Origin: an uncultured Pelagibacteraceae bacterium
Lineage (GTDB): Bacteria > Pseudomonadota > Alphaproteobacteria > Pelagibacterales > Pelagibacteraceae
Assembly: GCA_902562205.1 (NCBI GenBank)
Contig: CACESO010000008.1
Location: 1 to 47,605 of the forward strand
Reading direction: 5' to 3'
DNA length: 47,605 nt
The translations under genes were made by a program, and so were the position numbers. This document shows, piece after piece, positions 14,495-23,804 of the stretch. Within the stretch, counting starts at the first letter, position 1. Every line of letters begins with the position of its first letter. The notes under the pieces were generated by a model. That model ran no database searches, was not told the origin of the DNA, and worked only from the letters and a program-made list of their open reading frames with translations.

Positions 14495-15498
14495 TAAGTA
14501 ATGATATTATATTTAATTTTATCTATCAAATTTCCGTTGACTATTTTTTCACAAACTTTTAGTGAATTAGAAAAACCAATATAATCGGTCGAACCATGAC
14601 TTTTAACTACAGGAGAGTTAAGGCCTATAAGGATTGCTCCATTGTAAAGTCTAGGGTCTAATTTATCCTTAACTTTTTTTAAATTTTTTATATTTAAAAA
14701 AGATAGAACTTTTCCATATAGATTTGATGTCATTGAATTCTTAACTTCCTTCATTATAAAATTTGCAGTTCCCTCAGCTGTTTTAAGAGCAATGTTTCCA
14801 GTAAAACCATCTGTCACGATAACATTTACATCGCCAGACATAATGTTATTACCTTCAATATAGCCAGCGAAATTAAATTCGTTACTTTTTTTTTCACTTA
14901 AAATTTTGTAGGCACCTTTTATTGTTTCGTTACCTTTTATGTCTTCAGATCCAATATTTAACAGCGCTACTCTTGGTTGTTCTTTGGGAAAAAGAGATTT
15001 AAATAAAGATGAGCCCATTATTGCAAAATCAGTTAAATTTTTTTCACTACACTCTATGTTTGCGCCAAGATCTAGTACGACATTCATACCTAATTTATTT
15101 GGCCATAACGCGGATAAAGCTGGCTTATCAATATTTTCTATCATTTCTAAATTCATTTTTGCAATAACGAAGAGTGCCCCTGTATTTCCTGCAGATATTA
15201 TTATATCCGACTCTTTGGATTTGACGCTTTCAATTGCTTTCCACATACTAGAATTTCTTCCTTTTCTAGCCGCTGATAATGGAGAGTCAGTATCAAGTAT
15301 TTTATCTTTTGTATCAAAAATCTTAAAAGAGTTTCCTTCTAAATCTTTTATTAATTCACTTACTTCTTTCTCATTGCCAAATATATTATAATTTATGTTG
15401 TTTGATGATTTAGAATGATGAATAATTCCATCAATAGTTTTTTTGGGTGAACCTTCCCCACCCATTGCATCAACTGCAATATTTAAGATTTTGGTCAT
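14494..15498 (-). CDS. plsX: Phosphate acyltransferase PlsX
   Basis: 334 aa. It makes acyl-phosphate from acyl-ACP, the acyl donor for PlsY in glycerophospholipid synthesis, acting at the inner face of the membrane. Seen: an N-terminal IAVDAMGGEGSPKKTIDG (the family usually shows GGD.AP), SAARKGRNSSM near residue 76-86, ISAGNTGAL near residue 100-108, VVLDLGANIEC near residue 135-145, ALLNIGSEDIKGN near residue 178-190, and VIVTDGFTGNIALKTAEG near residue 228-245. Preceded by rpmF (gap of nine bases), the standard pairing. Confidence 0.96.
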   Translation of the reverse strand: MTKILNIAVDAMGGEGSPKKTIDGIIHHSKSSNNINYNIFGNEKEVSELIKDLEGNSFKIFDTKDKILDTDSPLSAARKGRNSSMWKAIESVKSKESDIIISAGNTGALFVIAKMNLEMIENIDKPALSALWPNKLGMNVVLDLGANIECSEKNLTDFAIMGSSLFKSLFPKEQPRVALLNIGSEDIKGNETIKGAYKILSEKKSNEFNFAGYIEGNNIMSGDVNVIVTDGFTGNIALKTAEGTANFIMKEVKNSMTSNLYGKVLSFLNIKNLKKVKDKLDPRLYNGAILIGLNSPVVKSHGSTDYIGFSNSLKVCEKIVNGNLIDKIKYNIIT

Positions 15499-15507
15499 AT
15501 AGAAAAT

Positions 15508-15687
15508 TTATTCCTTAGGATCTAGTACCTGTCTACCTTTGTAAGTACCACTTTTTAAATCTAAATGATGTGAAAGACGGTACTCACCAGATTTTTTATC
15601 CTCAATTACATTTTTTGTAGAAAATTGTATATGAGATCTTCTTTTTCCAGCTCTAGATTTAGTTGTTTTACGTTTTGGTACAGCCAT
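15508..15687 (-). CDS. rpmF: 50S ribosomal protein L32
   Basis: 59 aa, normal for L32. Start ATG at 15685-15687, stop TAA at 15508-15510. Seen: the diagnostic N-terminus [19 protein letters not shown] and a C-terminal [17 protein letters not shown], as in the Cys-free alphaproteobacterial L32. It sits two bases after the cyt bc1 chaperone gene and nine bases before plsX. The DUF177 (YceD) gene that often precedes rpmF in other bacteria is not here. Confidence 0.96.
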   Translation of the reverse strand: MAVPKRKTTKSRAGKRRSHIQFSTKNVIEDKKSGEYRLSHHLDLKSGTYKGRQVLDPKE

Positions 15688-15689
15688 AA

Positions 15690-16163
15690 TTAAAATCTAT
15701 AATTTATTACACTCTTTGTAAATGATTTTAAAGAAGTTTTTGATAAATAAATCTCAAAGTTATTAAAATAATTAACAATTTTAAGATGATTATCTTTTAA
15801 TTTGTAGTAAAAACTTAAAATTTCACCTTTTTGAATATTATCTAGATTATTCCAATCATTAATTTTATCCAAAATTGAATAAAAGATATTTACATAATCT
15901 TTCATCTTTTTATTAATTGACACATCGCCATAGCCAATTTCTCTTAAACTAAGCTCAATTTGTCTAAAAAAATAATCATAGAATTTTTGAAGATAATCTT
16001 TGTCAGTATTATTTTTATATTGTCGTAAAAAAAATGCAAAATGAAACAACAGAATTAGTATTCTATCAGAAAAGGTGTCTTTATCGGTAAAAAAGGAAAA
16101 AAGATTTTTATTTCTAGAGAGTTTTACCAAATTATTATATAAACTTATAAATTCATTAGTCAT
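15690..16163 (-). CDS. Ubiquinol-cytochrome c chaperone family protein (CBP3-like)
   Basis: 157 aa. The Ubiq_cyt_C_chap family is related to mitochondrial Cbp3, an assembly factor for the cytochrome bc1 complex. Seen: [18 protein letters not shown] near residue 33-50 and [30 protein letters not shown] near residue 66-95, the family's core block (F.DM...LRE.G.GD..V.K.MK). Gene context (bamE divergent, plsX cluster downstream) is the one typical of alphaproteobacteria. Its ATG shares two bases with the ATG of bamE (CATG at 16161-16164), so neither gene has upstream space outside the other. Confidence 0.85.
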   Translation of the reverse strand: MTNEFISLYNNLVKLSRNKNLFSFFTDKDTFSDRILILLFHFAFFLRQYKNNTDKDYLQKFYDYFFRQIELSLREIGYGDVSINKKMKDYVNIFYSILDKINDWNNLDNIQKGEILSFYYKLKDNHLKIVNYFNNFEIYLSKTSLKSFTKSVINYRF

Positions 16164-16632
16164 GAGAAATATATTTCTTATATCCCTATTCTTAATTTTT
16201 TCAAATTGTTCTTTTAATCTCGTAGATGATCATCACGGTGTTTATTTTCTTGAAAAAAAAATAAAGAAAATACAAGTTAATACAACTAATAAAAACGATT
16301 TAGTAAAAATTTTTGGTGAACCCTCTACAAAAAGTTCTTTTGATAATGATGTATGGATATATATAGAGAGAAAAATAACAAATACACATTTTATGGGAAG
16401 AAGGGATCTAATCGTAAACAATGTTCTTGTACTTGAAATAGATCAAAGAGGGTTGTTGGCAAAAATTGAATTTTACGATATTGATGATATGAACAAACTT
16501 AAAATTGACTCAGATATTACCGATGTCGGATATAATAAAAAAAGCTTTGTATACGATTTTTTAGCCAGCATGAGACAAAAAATTAATGACCCTTTAGGAG
16601 TTAGAAAGAAAAGGAGAGAACAAGGTCAGTAA
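16162..16632 (+). CDS. bamE: Outer membrane assembly lipoprotein BamE
   Basis: 156 aa from ATG 16162; an ATG at 16075 is in frame, but the chosen start puts a lipoprotein signal peptide at the N-terminus. Seen: [16 protein letters not shown] with lipobox Cys 16, then the SmpA/BamE fold: KKIQVNTTNKNDLVKIFGEPS near residue 35-55 and DVWIYIERK near residue 64-72, with LEIDQRGLLAKIEFYD near residue 93-108. It is the small lipoprotein of the BAM complex that inserts beta-barrel proteins. The C-terminal ~40 residues (up to RKKRREQGQ) are an alphaproteobacterial extension. Convergent with hppA, with four bases between stops. Confidence 0.92.
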   Translation: MRNIFLISLFLIFSNCSFNLVDDHHGVYFLEKKIKKIQVNTTNKNDLVKIFGEPSTKSSFDNDVWIYIERKITNTHFMGRRDLIVNNVLVLEIDQRGLLAKIEFYDIDDMNKLKIDSDITDVGYNKKSFVYDFLASMRQKINDPLGVRKKRREQGQ

Positions 16633-16636
16633 ACTT

Positions 16637-18742
16637 TTATCCAGCAATCACAGCCAAAAGTAATAATGCAACAATATTAGTTATCTTTATCATCGGATTA
16701 ACTGCTGGACCAGCTGTATCTTTATATGGATCTCCAACTGTATCGCCAGTTACTGCTGCTTTGTGAGCCTCAGATCCTTTTCCCCCATGATTTCCATCTT
16801 CAATATATTTTTTTGCATTATCCCAGGCACCGCCACCTGCTGTCATAGAAATTGCAACAAAGAGACCAGTTATAATTACTCCGAGCAACATTGCACCCAC
16901 AGACGATAATGCTGCTACCTGACCACCAATTTGATAAATTATTAAATATAAAACTATTGGAGATAAAACGGGTAATAGAGAAGGTATAATCATTTCCTTT
17001 ATTGCAGCTTTAGTTAATAAATCAACTAACTTTCCATAGTCTGGCTTAGCTTTTCTTTTCATTATACCAGGTATCTTTTTAAATTGTCTTCTAACCTCAA
17101 TTACAACTGCACCCCCTGCTCTTCCTACAGCTTGCATACCCATAGATCCAAAGAGGTAAGGCAACATACCACCAACCAAAAGACCCACAACTACAAATGG
17201 GTTTGAAAGATCAAAGCTTACAACAACATTTTCAAGTTTTGATCCTGGAAGATCTGAAAAAAATTTAATATCTTCTGTGTATGCTGCAAATAAAACTAAA
17301 GCTCCTAATCCAGCCGAACCAATTGCATATCCTTTAGTTACAGCTTTTGTAGTATTACCAACAGCATCCAAAGCATCAGTAGTCTTTCTTACATTTTTAG
17401 GTAAGTTTGACATTTCAGCTATTCCACCAGCGTTATCTGTTACCGGTCCATAAGCATCTAATGCTACTACCATTCCAGCAAGAGCTAACATAGCAGTTAC
17501 CGCAATAGCTATTCCATATAACCCAGCAATATAATTTGTTAATAAAATTCCACCAACAATAATTAATGCTGGGATTGCTGTTGCTTCCATAGAAACAGCA
17601 AGTCCTTGGATCACATTTGTACCATGACCAGTAGTAGATGAAGATGCAACGCTTTTTACTGGTCTATAATTTGTACCAGTATAATATTCTGTTACCCATA
17701 TAAGAAGACCTGTGATTATTAATCCTATCACACTGCAATAATAAAGACTTAAGCCAGAAAATTGCTTATCATCTATAGAATATACTTTATCTAAACCTAA
17801 AACATAATCAGTAAGTGGATATAAAATTAGAAGAGATGTAATTGCAGTAACAATAAAACCTTTATAAAGAGCAAGCATAATATTTTTTGACGAACCTAAT
17901 CTTACAAAAAAAGTACCAAGAATTGAGGTAACTATACAAGCTCCTCCAATTGTAAGAGGATAAACCATCATCATTAAATCATTTTGGAAAAAGATTGATG
18001 ATAAAACCATTGTAGCAACAATAGTTACTGCATAAGTTTCGAATAAATCAGCCGCCATCCCTGCACAGTCACCAACGTTATCTCCAACGTTGTCTGCTAT
18101 TACTGCTGGGTTTCTTGGATCATCTTCTGGAATTCCTGCTTCTACTTTTCCAACTAAATCTGCGCCAACATCGGCTCCTTTTGTAAAAATTCCACCACCT
18201 AGTCGTGCAAATATAGAAATAAGTGAAGCGCCAAATCCTAATGCAATAAGTGCATTGATTAATTCTCTTTTATCAACATTAAATTTTAAAAGTAAATAAT
18301 AGTATACTGCTATTGATAATAGAGCTAATCCAGCCACCAACATCCCGGTCACTGCACCAGACTTAAACGCAATTGATAAACCTTTTGACAAACCTTTTCT
18401 AGATGCTTCAGCAGTTCTAACATTAGCTTGAACTGAAACCAGCATTCCTACATATCCTGCAATACCAGATAATGCAGCACCAATTAAGTAACCTAAACCC
18501 ACTAAGAAGCTAAATGAAAAACTTATAATAACAAGAACTACCAAACCAACAATTGCGATAGTTTTATACTGCCTATTTAAATACGCCTTTGCACCAATTT
18601 GAATTGCAGATGCAATTTCTTGCATCTTTGAGTTTCCAGTACTTGAAGCTAAAATATTTTTTCCTGTAAAATATCCGTAAACTATTGATAAGATACCTGC
18701 TAAAATTGTGTAGATTAGTATTGTTTCAACATTATAGTTCAT
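16637..18742 (-). CDS. hppA: H+-translocating membrane pyrophosphatase (K+-independent type)
   Basis: 701 aa, about 16 membrane helices. It hydrolyses pyrophosphate and pumps protons out of the cytosol, recovering energy from biosynthesis. Seen: [20 protein letters not shown] near residue 182-201 (pyrophosphate site), [19 protein letters not shown] near residue 207-225 with the acidic Mg ligands, and a C-terminal [10 protein letters not shown]...[19 protein letters not shown] block. In [13 protein letters not shown] (near residue 460-470) there is a Lys and, three residues later, a Thr at the positions that are Ala and Gly in K+-dependent enzymes, so it should be K+-independent. Last gene of the long minus-strand run starting with the dioxygenase. 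Confidence 0.97.
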   Translation of the reverse strand: MNYNVETILIYTILAGILSIVYGYFTGKNILASSTGNSKMQEIASAIQIGAKAYLNRQYKTIAIVGLVVLVIISFSFSFLVGLGYLIGAALSGIAGYVGMLVSVQANVRTAEASRKGLSKGLSIAFKSGAVTGMLVAGLALLSIAVYYYLLLKFNVDKRELINALIALGFGASLISIFARLGGGIFTKGADVGADLVGKVEAGIPEDDPRNPAVIADNVGDNVGDCAGMAADLFETYAVTIVATMVLSSIFFQNDLMMMVYPLTIGGACIVTSILGTFFVRLGSSKNIMLALYKGFIVTAITSLLILYPLTDYVLGLDKVYSIDDKQFSGLSLYYCSVIGLIITGLLIWVTEYYTGTNYRPVKSVASSSTTGHGTNVIQGLAVSMEATAIPALIIVGGILLTNYIAGLYGIAIAVTAMLALAGMVVALDAYGPVTDNAGGIAEMSNLPKNVRKTTDALDAVGNTTKAVTKGYAIGSAGLGALVLFAAYTEDIKFFSDLPGSKLENVVVSFDLSNPFVVVGLLVGGMLPYLFGSMGMQAVGRAGGAVVIEVRRQFKKIPGIMKRKAKPDYGKLVDLLTKAAIKEMIIPSLLPVLSPIVLYLIIYQIGGQVAALSSVGAMLLGVIITGLFVAISMTAGGGAWDNAKKYIEDGNHGGKGSEAHKAAVTGDTVGDPYKDTAGPAVNPMIKITNIVALLLLAVIAG

Positions 18743-18822
18743 AAATTCCTTATGTATTAAAAGTTTCTATTTAAAAAAAATGGACATTACAAAAATAAGT
18801 ATAAAAGGCAATATAATATTAA

Positions 18823-19785
18823 TCAAAATTGATGAGTATAACCAAGGTTTTTATTTATCCTTAACTTCTTATTTCCTTTTAAAATACAAGAATCTTGGTG
18901 TTTTTTTAAGATTTTGCCGATTCTTTGAATTTTAAGTTTTTTATTTTTAGCGTACTTATCAATTAAAGATCGGTTTTTTTTATGAGAGGTAAAAATAATT
19001 TCATAATCGTCACCATTAAAAACTATATTTTCAACTTTATATCTTTTATTATTACTTAAAACTTTTTTGAGTTGATTTGATAATTTAATGTCATCCAATT
19101 TAATTGAAAAACCATGTTTCTGTTGTCTTATCATTTTTTTCAAGTCAATCAACAAACCATCGGATATATCAATAGAAGTATTTGCAAATTTTTGTAAGAA
19201 ATTTACCATCTTTAAATTTATAGATGGCATATAAAATTTAGAAATGAAGTATTTTTTTAATAATTTTGGTATTGAAATTTTTTTTTTTAAAATTTGAAGA
19301 CCTATGAAACTATCACCTAAATGACCAGTAATGTATATATCATCTCCGATTATTGAGTTATGTCTTTTTACTATCTTATTGGAAAATCCTATAACACAAC
19401 ATGTAAAAGAGTTGGTATTTGAATAAACGGTATCACCACCAGATAATTCAATATCAAATTGTTTCTGTTCCAGCAATAAAGAGTTTGAAATTTTTCTTAA
19501 GTTTTTGTTTGAAAAAAATTTTGAGTTACCACTCGCTGATATAAAATAATATTTTGGTTTAACACCTTTACAAATTAAATCTGATAGTGATGATCTTAAA
19601 ATCTTTTTAATTACAAGATCAGGTGCTTTAAAATTAGGAAAGTGTACTTTTTCAACATAAGTATCAACTGATACTGCTAATTTGTTGGATTTATCAAAAA
19701 AAATATCATCGTTTAGACCTTGAGATGAACTTTTTTTTTTGGTTAATCTTTTAAGGAATTTGTCAATTAATTGAACTTCATTCAT
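18823..19785 (-). CDS. thiL: Thiamine-monophosphate kinase
   Basis: 320 aa. It phosphorylates thiamine monophosphate to thiamine diphosphate. Seen: AVSVDTYVEKVHF near residue 33-45 (the D-T metal site), LSLSDLICKGVKPKYYFIS-like block near residue 68-85, SGGDTVYSN near residue 116-124, GDDIYITGHLGDS near residue 146-158, TSIDISDGLLIDL near residue 204-216, and NGDDYEIIFTS near residue 258-268. All ATP and metal motifs are present. Its start directly follows the nusB stop. SAR11 usually depends on external thiamine precursors, but ThiL is still needed to make the diphosphate. Confidence 0.95.
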   Translation of the reverse strand: MNEVQLIDKFLKRLTKKKSSSQGLNDDIFFDKSNKLAVSVDTYVEKVHFPNFKAPDLVIKKILRSSLSDLICKGVKPKYYFISASGNSKFFSNKNLRKISNSLLLEQKQFDIELSGGDTVYSNTNSFTCCVIGFSNKIVKRHNSIIGDDIYITGHLGDSFIGLQILKKKISIPKLLKKYFISKFYMPSINLKMVNFLQKFANTSIDISDGLLIDLKKMIRQQKHGFSIKLDDIKLSNQLKKVLSNNKRYKVENIVFNGDDYEIIFTSHKKNRSLIDKYAKNKKLKIQRIGKILKKHQDSCILKGNKKLRINKNLGYTHQF

Positions 19786-20181
19786 TTAAGCTCTGATTTT
19801 ATTTGATATTTTATCTAATAATGCATTAAGATACTTCGTTTGTGATAAATCTATAAAATAATTAGATGCATTTAGATATTCTTTGATAATTATTTTTGAA
19901 GAAACATTCGGTTTATATAAAAATTCAAAAATAGCACTTTTAATTATTATTATGAAAATTTTATCAAGTTTTTTAAGTTTAATATCATTTTCTAAATGTA
20001 TTTGAATTTCATTATCAATTACTTCGTTTCGTTCAATTGTTCCCTTTACAACATCCTTTATAAATTTTTTAAATCTGTGTTTAGGAAATGTTAATTCCTC
20101 TTCTTTATTAAAAAATTTTCCATATAATTTTTGAATTATAATTACTCTTGGATTATTTTTTGGACTGTATTGTGGCTGCAT
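19786..20181 (-). CDS. nusB: Transcription antitermination factor NusB
   Basis: 131 aa, all-helical. It binds boxA RNA with S10 to support rRNA antitermination. Seen: NPRVIIIQKLYGKFFNKEEE at the N-terminus, KLDKIFIIIIKSAIFEFLYKPNVSSKIIIKEYLNASNYF near residue 70-110, and a C-terminal KYLNALLDKISNKI, matching the family's EL...D.P..V.INE.v...k.....s..fvNgvLdki pattern in a diverged form. Position between ribH and thiL is the standard one. The spacing to ribH is four bases and the stop abuts thiL. Confidence 0.92.
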   Translation of the reverse strand: MQPQYSPKNNPRVIIIQKLYGKFFNKEEELTFPKHRFKKFIKDVVKGTIERNEVIDNEIQIHLENDIKLKKLDKIFIIIIKSAIFEFLYKPNVSSKIIIKEYLNASNYFIDLSQTKYLNALLDKISNKIRA

Positions 20182-20185
20182 CTTT

Positions 20186-20599
20186 TTAGTTGTCGTTAAT
20201 CAAAAGTTCAATTGCTGCATTTGCAGCTTCTTTACCTTTGTTTTTATTTGATTTATCAGCACGTTCAATTGCTTGGTCTTTATTTAAGCAAGTTAAAATT
20301 CCATTTCCAATAGGTTTTTTACTTTCAATTGATAATTTCATTATTGCATCTATTGAAGATTTGCTGATAAAATCAAAATGAGGCGTTTCACCTTTGATGA
20401 CACATCCTAAGGCTATAAAAGCATCATATTTTTTTAAATTTTTTGATATCGAATATGGTATTTCGAAAACACCTGGAACATAAATAATCTTTGTTTTAAT
20501 CTTTTTTTTATGATTGTTTAGTACATCATTTGCACCACTAACTAGCATATTGATGATATCTTCATAATATTTTGATGCGACTATACAAATTTTTTTCAT
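20186..20599 (-). CDS. ribH: 6,7-dimethyl-8-ribityllumazine synthase
   Basis: 137 aa. It condenses the ribityl-aminouracil with dihydroxybutanone phosphate, the second-last step to riboflavin; probably an icosahedral or pentameric assembly. Seen: ICIVASKYYEDI at the N-terminus, YVPGVFEIPYSISK near residue 40-53, and ALGCVIKGETPHFDFISKS near residue 63-81 with the catalytic His, then PIGNGILTCLNKDQAIERAD near residue 95-115. All substrate residues are recognisable. It overlaps ribBA by four bases (ATGA). Confidence 0.96.
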   Translation of the reverse strand: MKKICIVASKYYEDIINMLVSGANDVLNNHKKKIKTKIIYVPGVFEIPYSISKNLKKYDAFIALGCVIKGETPHFDFISKSSIDAIMKLSIESKKPIGNGILTCLNKDQAIERADKSNKNKGKEAANAAIELLINDN

Positions 20600-21699
20600 T
20601 TTATAATTTCTTGTTTAGTAATTCTAATTCCAAAACCTTCTAAGCCAATAACTTTTTTTGGTGATCTGGTAACTAATATCATATTTTTAACTTTTAAAGC
20701 TTTAATTATTTGTGCACCAATACCATAGTTTCTAATTAGTTTATCAGCGCCTATTTTATTCTTTTTATCATATTTAAAGTCTCTTAAAGTAGAAGAAACA
20801 GATTTTAAATTAGAGTCTCTTATAAAAACTAATATACAATTATTATAATCTTTAAAATAATCTAATGTATTATTAAATGAATTAGGCAATCTCTTTCCTA
20901 GTAAATAACTTTCAACCAAATTAGAAGATATAACTCGTACTCTAGTATTTTTACTGGGACTGATTTTACCTTTTATTAACGCAAAATGTTCAGAACCATC
21001 AAGTTGATTTTCAAAAATTTTAATTTGATATTTTTTATTTTTTATCACAATTTTATCAGTTTTTTTTAGCTTAACTAATTTTTCATTCTTTAGTCTATAA
21101 GAAATTAAATCTTCTATTTTTGCTATAGCCAATTTATGTTTATTAGCAAATTCAAAAAGCTCTTTGCCTTTTGTCATTACTCCTTTATCGTTCATTATTT
21201 CACATATAACCGCGGAAGGATTTTTTTTGGCCAGTTTTGATATATCAACTGATGCTTCCGTATGACCTGCTCTTACTAAAACTCCACCGTCTTTTGAGAT
21301 AATTGGAAATATATGTCCTGGTGAAACTATATCTTTTTTTTTAACATTTGTTTTTATTGCTGTTTTAATTGTTAAAGATCTGTCTTTTGCAGAAATACCG
21401 GTTGTAACTCCCCTTCTTGCCTCTATTGATACCGTAAAAGCTGTTTGGTTCCTTGATTTATTTATTGGAGACATGAGAGAAAGATTCAATCTTTTAGCTT
21501 GTTTATTTGTTAGCGCTAAACAAATTAATCCCCTTCCATATTTTGCCATGAAATTAATTTTCTTTGGAGAGACATTTGAAGCTGGTATTACTAAATCTCC
21601 TTCATTTTCTCTATTTTCATCATCTACAAGAATATACATTTCACCTTTTTTGGCTTTACGAATAATGTTTTCTACAGAGCTAAACTTTTTTGTTTTCAT
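20596..21699 (-). CDS. ribB: RibBA-like: active DHBP synthase fused to a degenerate GTP cyclohydrolase II domain
   Basis: 367 aa. Residues ~1-205 are 3,4-dihydroxy-2-butanone-4-phosphate synthase, making the four-carbon donor for ribH: DDENRENEGDLVIPA near residue 25-40, GRGLICLALT, ARRGVTTGISAKDRS near residue 94-108, and SPGHIFPI...GVLVRAGHTEASVDI near residue 126-150 are all intact. The C-terminal half (~205-367) resembles GTP cyclohydrolase II at its end (RNYGIGAQIIKALKV and GLEGFGIRI), but the three zinc cysteines of the C..G....S..C.C motif are missing, replaced by the region around VRVISSNLVES. So the second domain is probably not a GTP cyclohydrolase. Start overlaps ribE by 20 bases. 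Confidence 0.93.
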   Translation of the reverse strand: MKTKKFSSVENIIRKAKKGEMYILVDDENRENEGDLVIPASNVSPKKINFMAKYGRGLICLALTNKQAKRLNLSLMSPINKSRNQTAFTVSIEARRGVTTGISAKDRSLTIKTAIKTNVKKKDIVSPGHIFPIISKDGGVLVRAGHTEASVDISKLAKKNPSAVICEIMNDKGVMTKGKELFEFANKHKLAIAKIEDLISYRLKNEKLVKLKKTDKIVIKNKKYQIKIFENQLDGSEHFALIKGKISPSKNTRVRVISSNLVESYLLGKRLPNSFNNTLDYFKDYNNCILVFIRDSNLKSVSSTLRDFKYDKKNKIGADKLIRNYGIGAQIIKALKVKNMILVTRSPKKVIGLEGFGIRITKQEIIK

Positions 21700-22276
21700 A
21701 AAATTTTTTTACATATTTTGAGAGAATATCTATTTCAATATTGACAATATCATTAACTTTTAAACTTGATAAATTAGTCAGTTTTAAGGTATGCGGAATG
21801 CACCAAATTTGAAAGTTATTACCTTTTATTTTTGATATTGTAAGCGAAACTCCGTTTATAAGTATTGAAGCTTTAGGTATTAAATATTTTGAAAATTTAT
21901 TTTCAATTTTAAATTCTAATACAATTGATTTACCCACTTTTTTAATTTTTTTTAGTAAAGAAGTACAATCAACATGGCCTTGGCATATATGACCTGAAAT
22001 ATCTTGACCATATTTTAAAGGCAGTTCAAGATTTATCTTTTGACCAATTTTGAGATGCTTAAACTTTGATTTGTTAATACTTTCTTTGGATAGATAAAAT
22101 TCTAACAAATCTTTTTTTTTTGAAACCAATGTAAGGCAAACACCATCACATGCGATGGATGAACCAATATCCTTTTTGTCTAATTTAAGTTTGCTCTTTA
22201 TATATATTTTTGTCCCTGCGTTTAACTTCGAAAATTTCGATACAGTTCCCTGTTGATATATAATTCCGTTAAACAT
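21680..22276 (-). CDS. ribE: Riboflavin synthase alpha chain
   Basis: 198 aa. Dismutates two lumazine molecules to riboflavin and the ribityl-aminouracil. Seen: an N-terminal MFNGIIYQQGTVSKF; the duplicated lumazine-binding domains, each with a G-V-[CS]-L-T motif: IACDGVCLTLVSK near residue 41-53 and LINGVSLTISKI near residue 140-151; and QDISGHICQGHVDCTS near residue 92-107. The C-terminal trimerisation helix (VNIEIDILSKYVKKFYENKK) is present. Follows ribD by three bases. The overlap with ribB suggests coupled translation. Confidence 0.95.
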   Translation of the reverse strand: MFNGIIYQQGTVSKFSKLNAGTKIYIKSKLKLDKKDIGSSIACDGVCLTLVSKKKDLLEFYLSKESINKSKFKHLKIGQKINLELPLKYGQDISGHICQGHVDCTSLLKKIKKVGKSIVLEFKIENKFSKYLIPKASILINGVSLTISKIKGNNFQIWCIPHTLKLTNLSSLKVNDIVNIEIDILSKYVKKFYENKKV

Positions 22277-22279
22277 TTT

Positions 22280-23362
22280 TTAATTAAATCTTGTAATTCT
22301 ATTTTTATCAAAATACTGATTGATATTACTCTTGATTTTAAATTTTTTTGATAATTTATAAACTATTTTTTTAATGTTTAATTTACCAGATTGTCTCAAT
22401 TTATTATCTGTTTTTATTAAATAAAATTCATTAAACAAATTTTTATCCAACATTTTGTTTGTAAGCTGATTTCCACCCTCAACTAATAAAAAACGAATAT
22501 TGTTTTGGTATAAAATTGACATAACTTTTTTTAAGTCAAAGTCACCATTTTTTTTGAGTTTAACATTGATTAGTTTTGCTTTTTTACTCTTCAGAAACTT
22601 TATCTTTTTTTTATCACCTGAGTTATAAAGAATAATTATTTTAGTATTCTTTGATTTGAAAATATTTGCATTTTTTTTTACTTTTAAATTTTTGTCTATA
22701 ATAACTTTTATTGGTGAATACTCATTTAAACCAGATAATCTACAATCCAATAATGGATTGTCTTCATTAATCGTCTTGTAAGTGACTAATATAGCTTGAT
22801 TCTTATATCTGAGATGATGAGTAAAATATTGAGTATATGTATTAGAAATATATTTTGATTTAGAACTTTTAATAAAAAAATCTTTTGAGCATGCTATTTT
22901 TCCTACTATATAAGGTTGTTTATATTTTCTTTGAAAAATATAAGGTTTATAAAATTCATTAATCTTAGGTACATTAATATATTTAACTTTAATTTTTTTT
23001 GATTTCAGAATTTGTTTAGCTCTTTTTGAGGATCTTTCATCAATGTCATGAGCTCCAAAAACAAGTCTGGAAATCTTTTTATCTATTATAATGTTAGTGC
23101 AAGGCGGTGTTTTTCCATAATGACTACAAGGTTCTAAAGTTACGTAAAGAGATGAACCCTTGGTTATTTTTTTGTCAATTTTATTTAATAAACTAAACTC
23201 AGAGTGAGGTGTTCCATTATAACCTGTGGAAGCTAACGAAACAATCTCATCATTTTTAACAAGAACACTTCCGACAGAAGGATTTGTCCCTGTTAAACCC
23301 TCCATATTTTTTGCTAAATTCAAAGCTAAATTTAAATAGAGCTTATCTTTTTTTGAAGACAT
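22280..23362 (-). CDS. ribD: Bifunctional pyrimidine deaminase / reductase RibD
   Basis: 360 aa. It performs the deamination and then the NADPH reduction of the GTP-derived pyrimidine in riboflavin synthesis. The N-terminal deaminase (residues ~1-145) shows [12 protein letters not shown] near residue 21-32, the zinc His in [11 protein letters not shown] (HSE instead of the common HAE), and [18 protein letters not shown] with two zinc Cys near residue 77-94. The reductase (~150-360) shows [19 protein letters not shown], and [13 protein letters not shown] near residue 294-306. The ATG at 23362 overlaps the nrdR stop by 20 bases. Confidence 0.95.
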   Translation of the reverse strand: MSSKKDKLYLNLALNLAKNMEGLTGTNPSVGSVLVKNDEIVSLASTGYNGTPHSEFSLLNKIDKKITKGSSLYVTLEPCSHYGKTPPCTNIIIDKKISRLVFGAHDIDERSSKRAKQILKSKKIKVKYINVPKINEFYKPYIFQRKYKQPYIVGKIACSKDFFIKSSKSKYISNTYTQYFTHHLRYKNQAILVTYKTINEDNPLLDCRLSGLNEYSPIKVIIDKNLKVKKNANIFKSKNTKIIILYNSGDKKKIKFLKSKKAKLINVKLKKNGDFDLKKVMSILYQNNIRFLLVEGGNQLTNKMLDKNLFNEFYLIKTDNKLRQSGKLNIKKIVYKLSKKFKIKSNINQYFDKNRITRFN

Positions 23363-23801
23363 CTATTTTGTCTACAAATTGTACAAAGTCTTTTTCTTCT
23401 CTGAAATTTCTATAAACAGATGCAAATCTTACATAAGCTACTGGGTCTAAATTTTTTAAACCATCCATAACCATTTTTCCAATTGCATTGGATGAAATTT
23501 CATTTTGCCCTAACTCTTCAAGTGACCTTGAAATATTAGTAATAAATTTTTCAACAGTTTCAGTATCAATTGGTCTTTTTTTAAGAGCAATGTAAATTGA
23601 CTTTGATAATTTATCTCTATCAAATGGTGATTTTCTTCCACTCTTTTTAACAACCATTAATTCTCTAAATTGGATTCTTTCAAAAGTAGTAAATCTTTCT
23701 CCACAAGTGCAAAGTCTTCTTCTTCTTATTGCTGTACCATCTTCAGTTGGACGTGAGTCCACAACCGATGTTTCACCTTTTTTTTCACATGGACAAATCA
23801 T
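23343..23801 (-). CDS. nrdR: Transcriptional repressor NrdR with altered zinc ribbon
   Basis: 152 aa, the usual length. NrdR represses ribonucleotide reductase genes in response to (d)ATP. The ATP-cone domain (residues ~49-139) looks normal: [22 protein letters not shown], and a C-terminal [19 protein letters not shown]. The N-terminal zinc ribbon is unusual: the first pair is C3-P-C5 where the family has CPFC, and the second is C31-T-C33 where it has CxxC, so both knuckles are Cx[17 protein letters not shown] and [15 protein letters not shown] are otherwise standard. Placed between glyA and ribD, a common alphaproteobacterial order. Four cysteines remain. Confidence 0.94.
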   Translation of the reverse strand: MICPCEKKGETSVVDSRPTEDGTAIRRRRLCTCGERFTTFERIQFRELMVVKKSGRKSPFDRDKLSKSIYIALKKRPIDTETVEKFITNISRSLEELGQNEISSNAIGKMVMDGLKNLDPVAYVRFASVYRNFREEKDFVQFVDKIDVFKKR

Positions 23802-23804
23802 TTA

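Noticed and set aside
16075-16161. Upstream ATG (16075) as the bamE start
   Set aside because: It would add 29 residues before a complete lipoprotein signal peptide and overlap the divergent chaperone gene fully; the ATG at 16162 is better.
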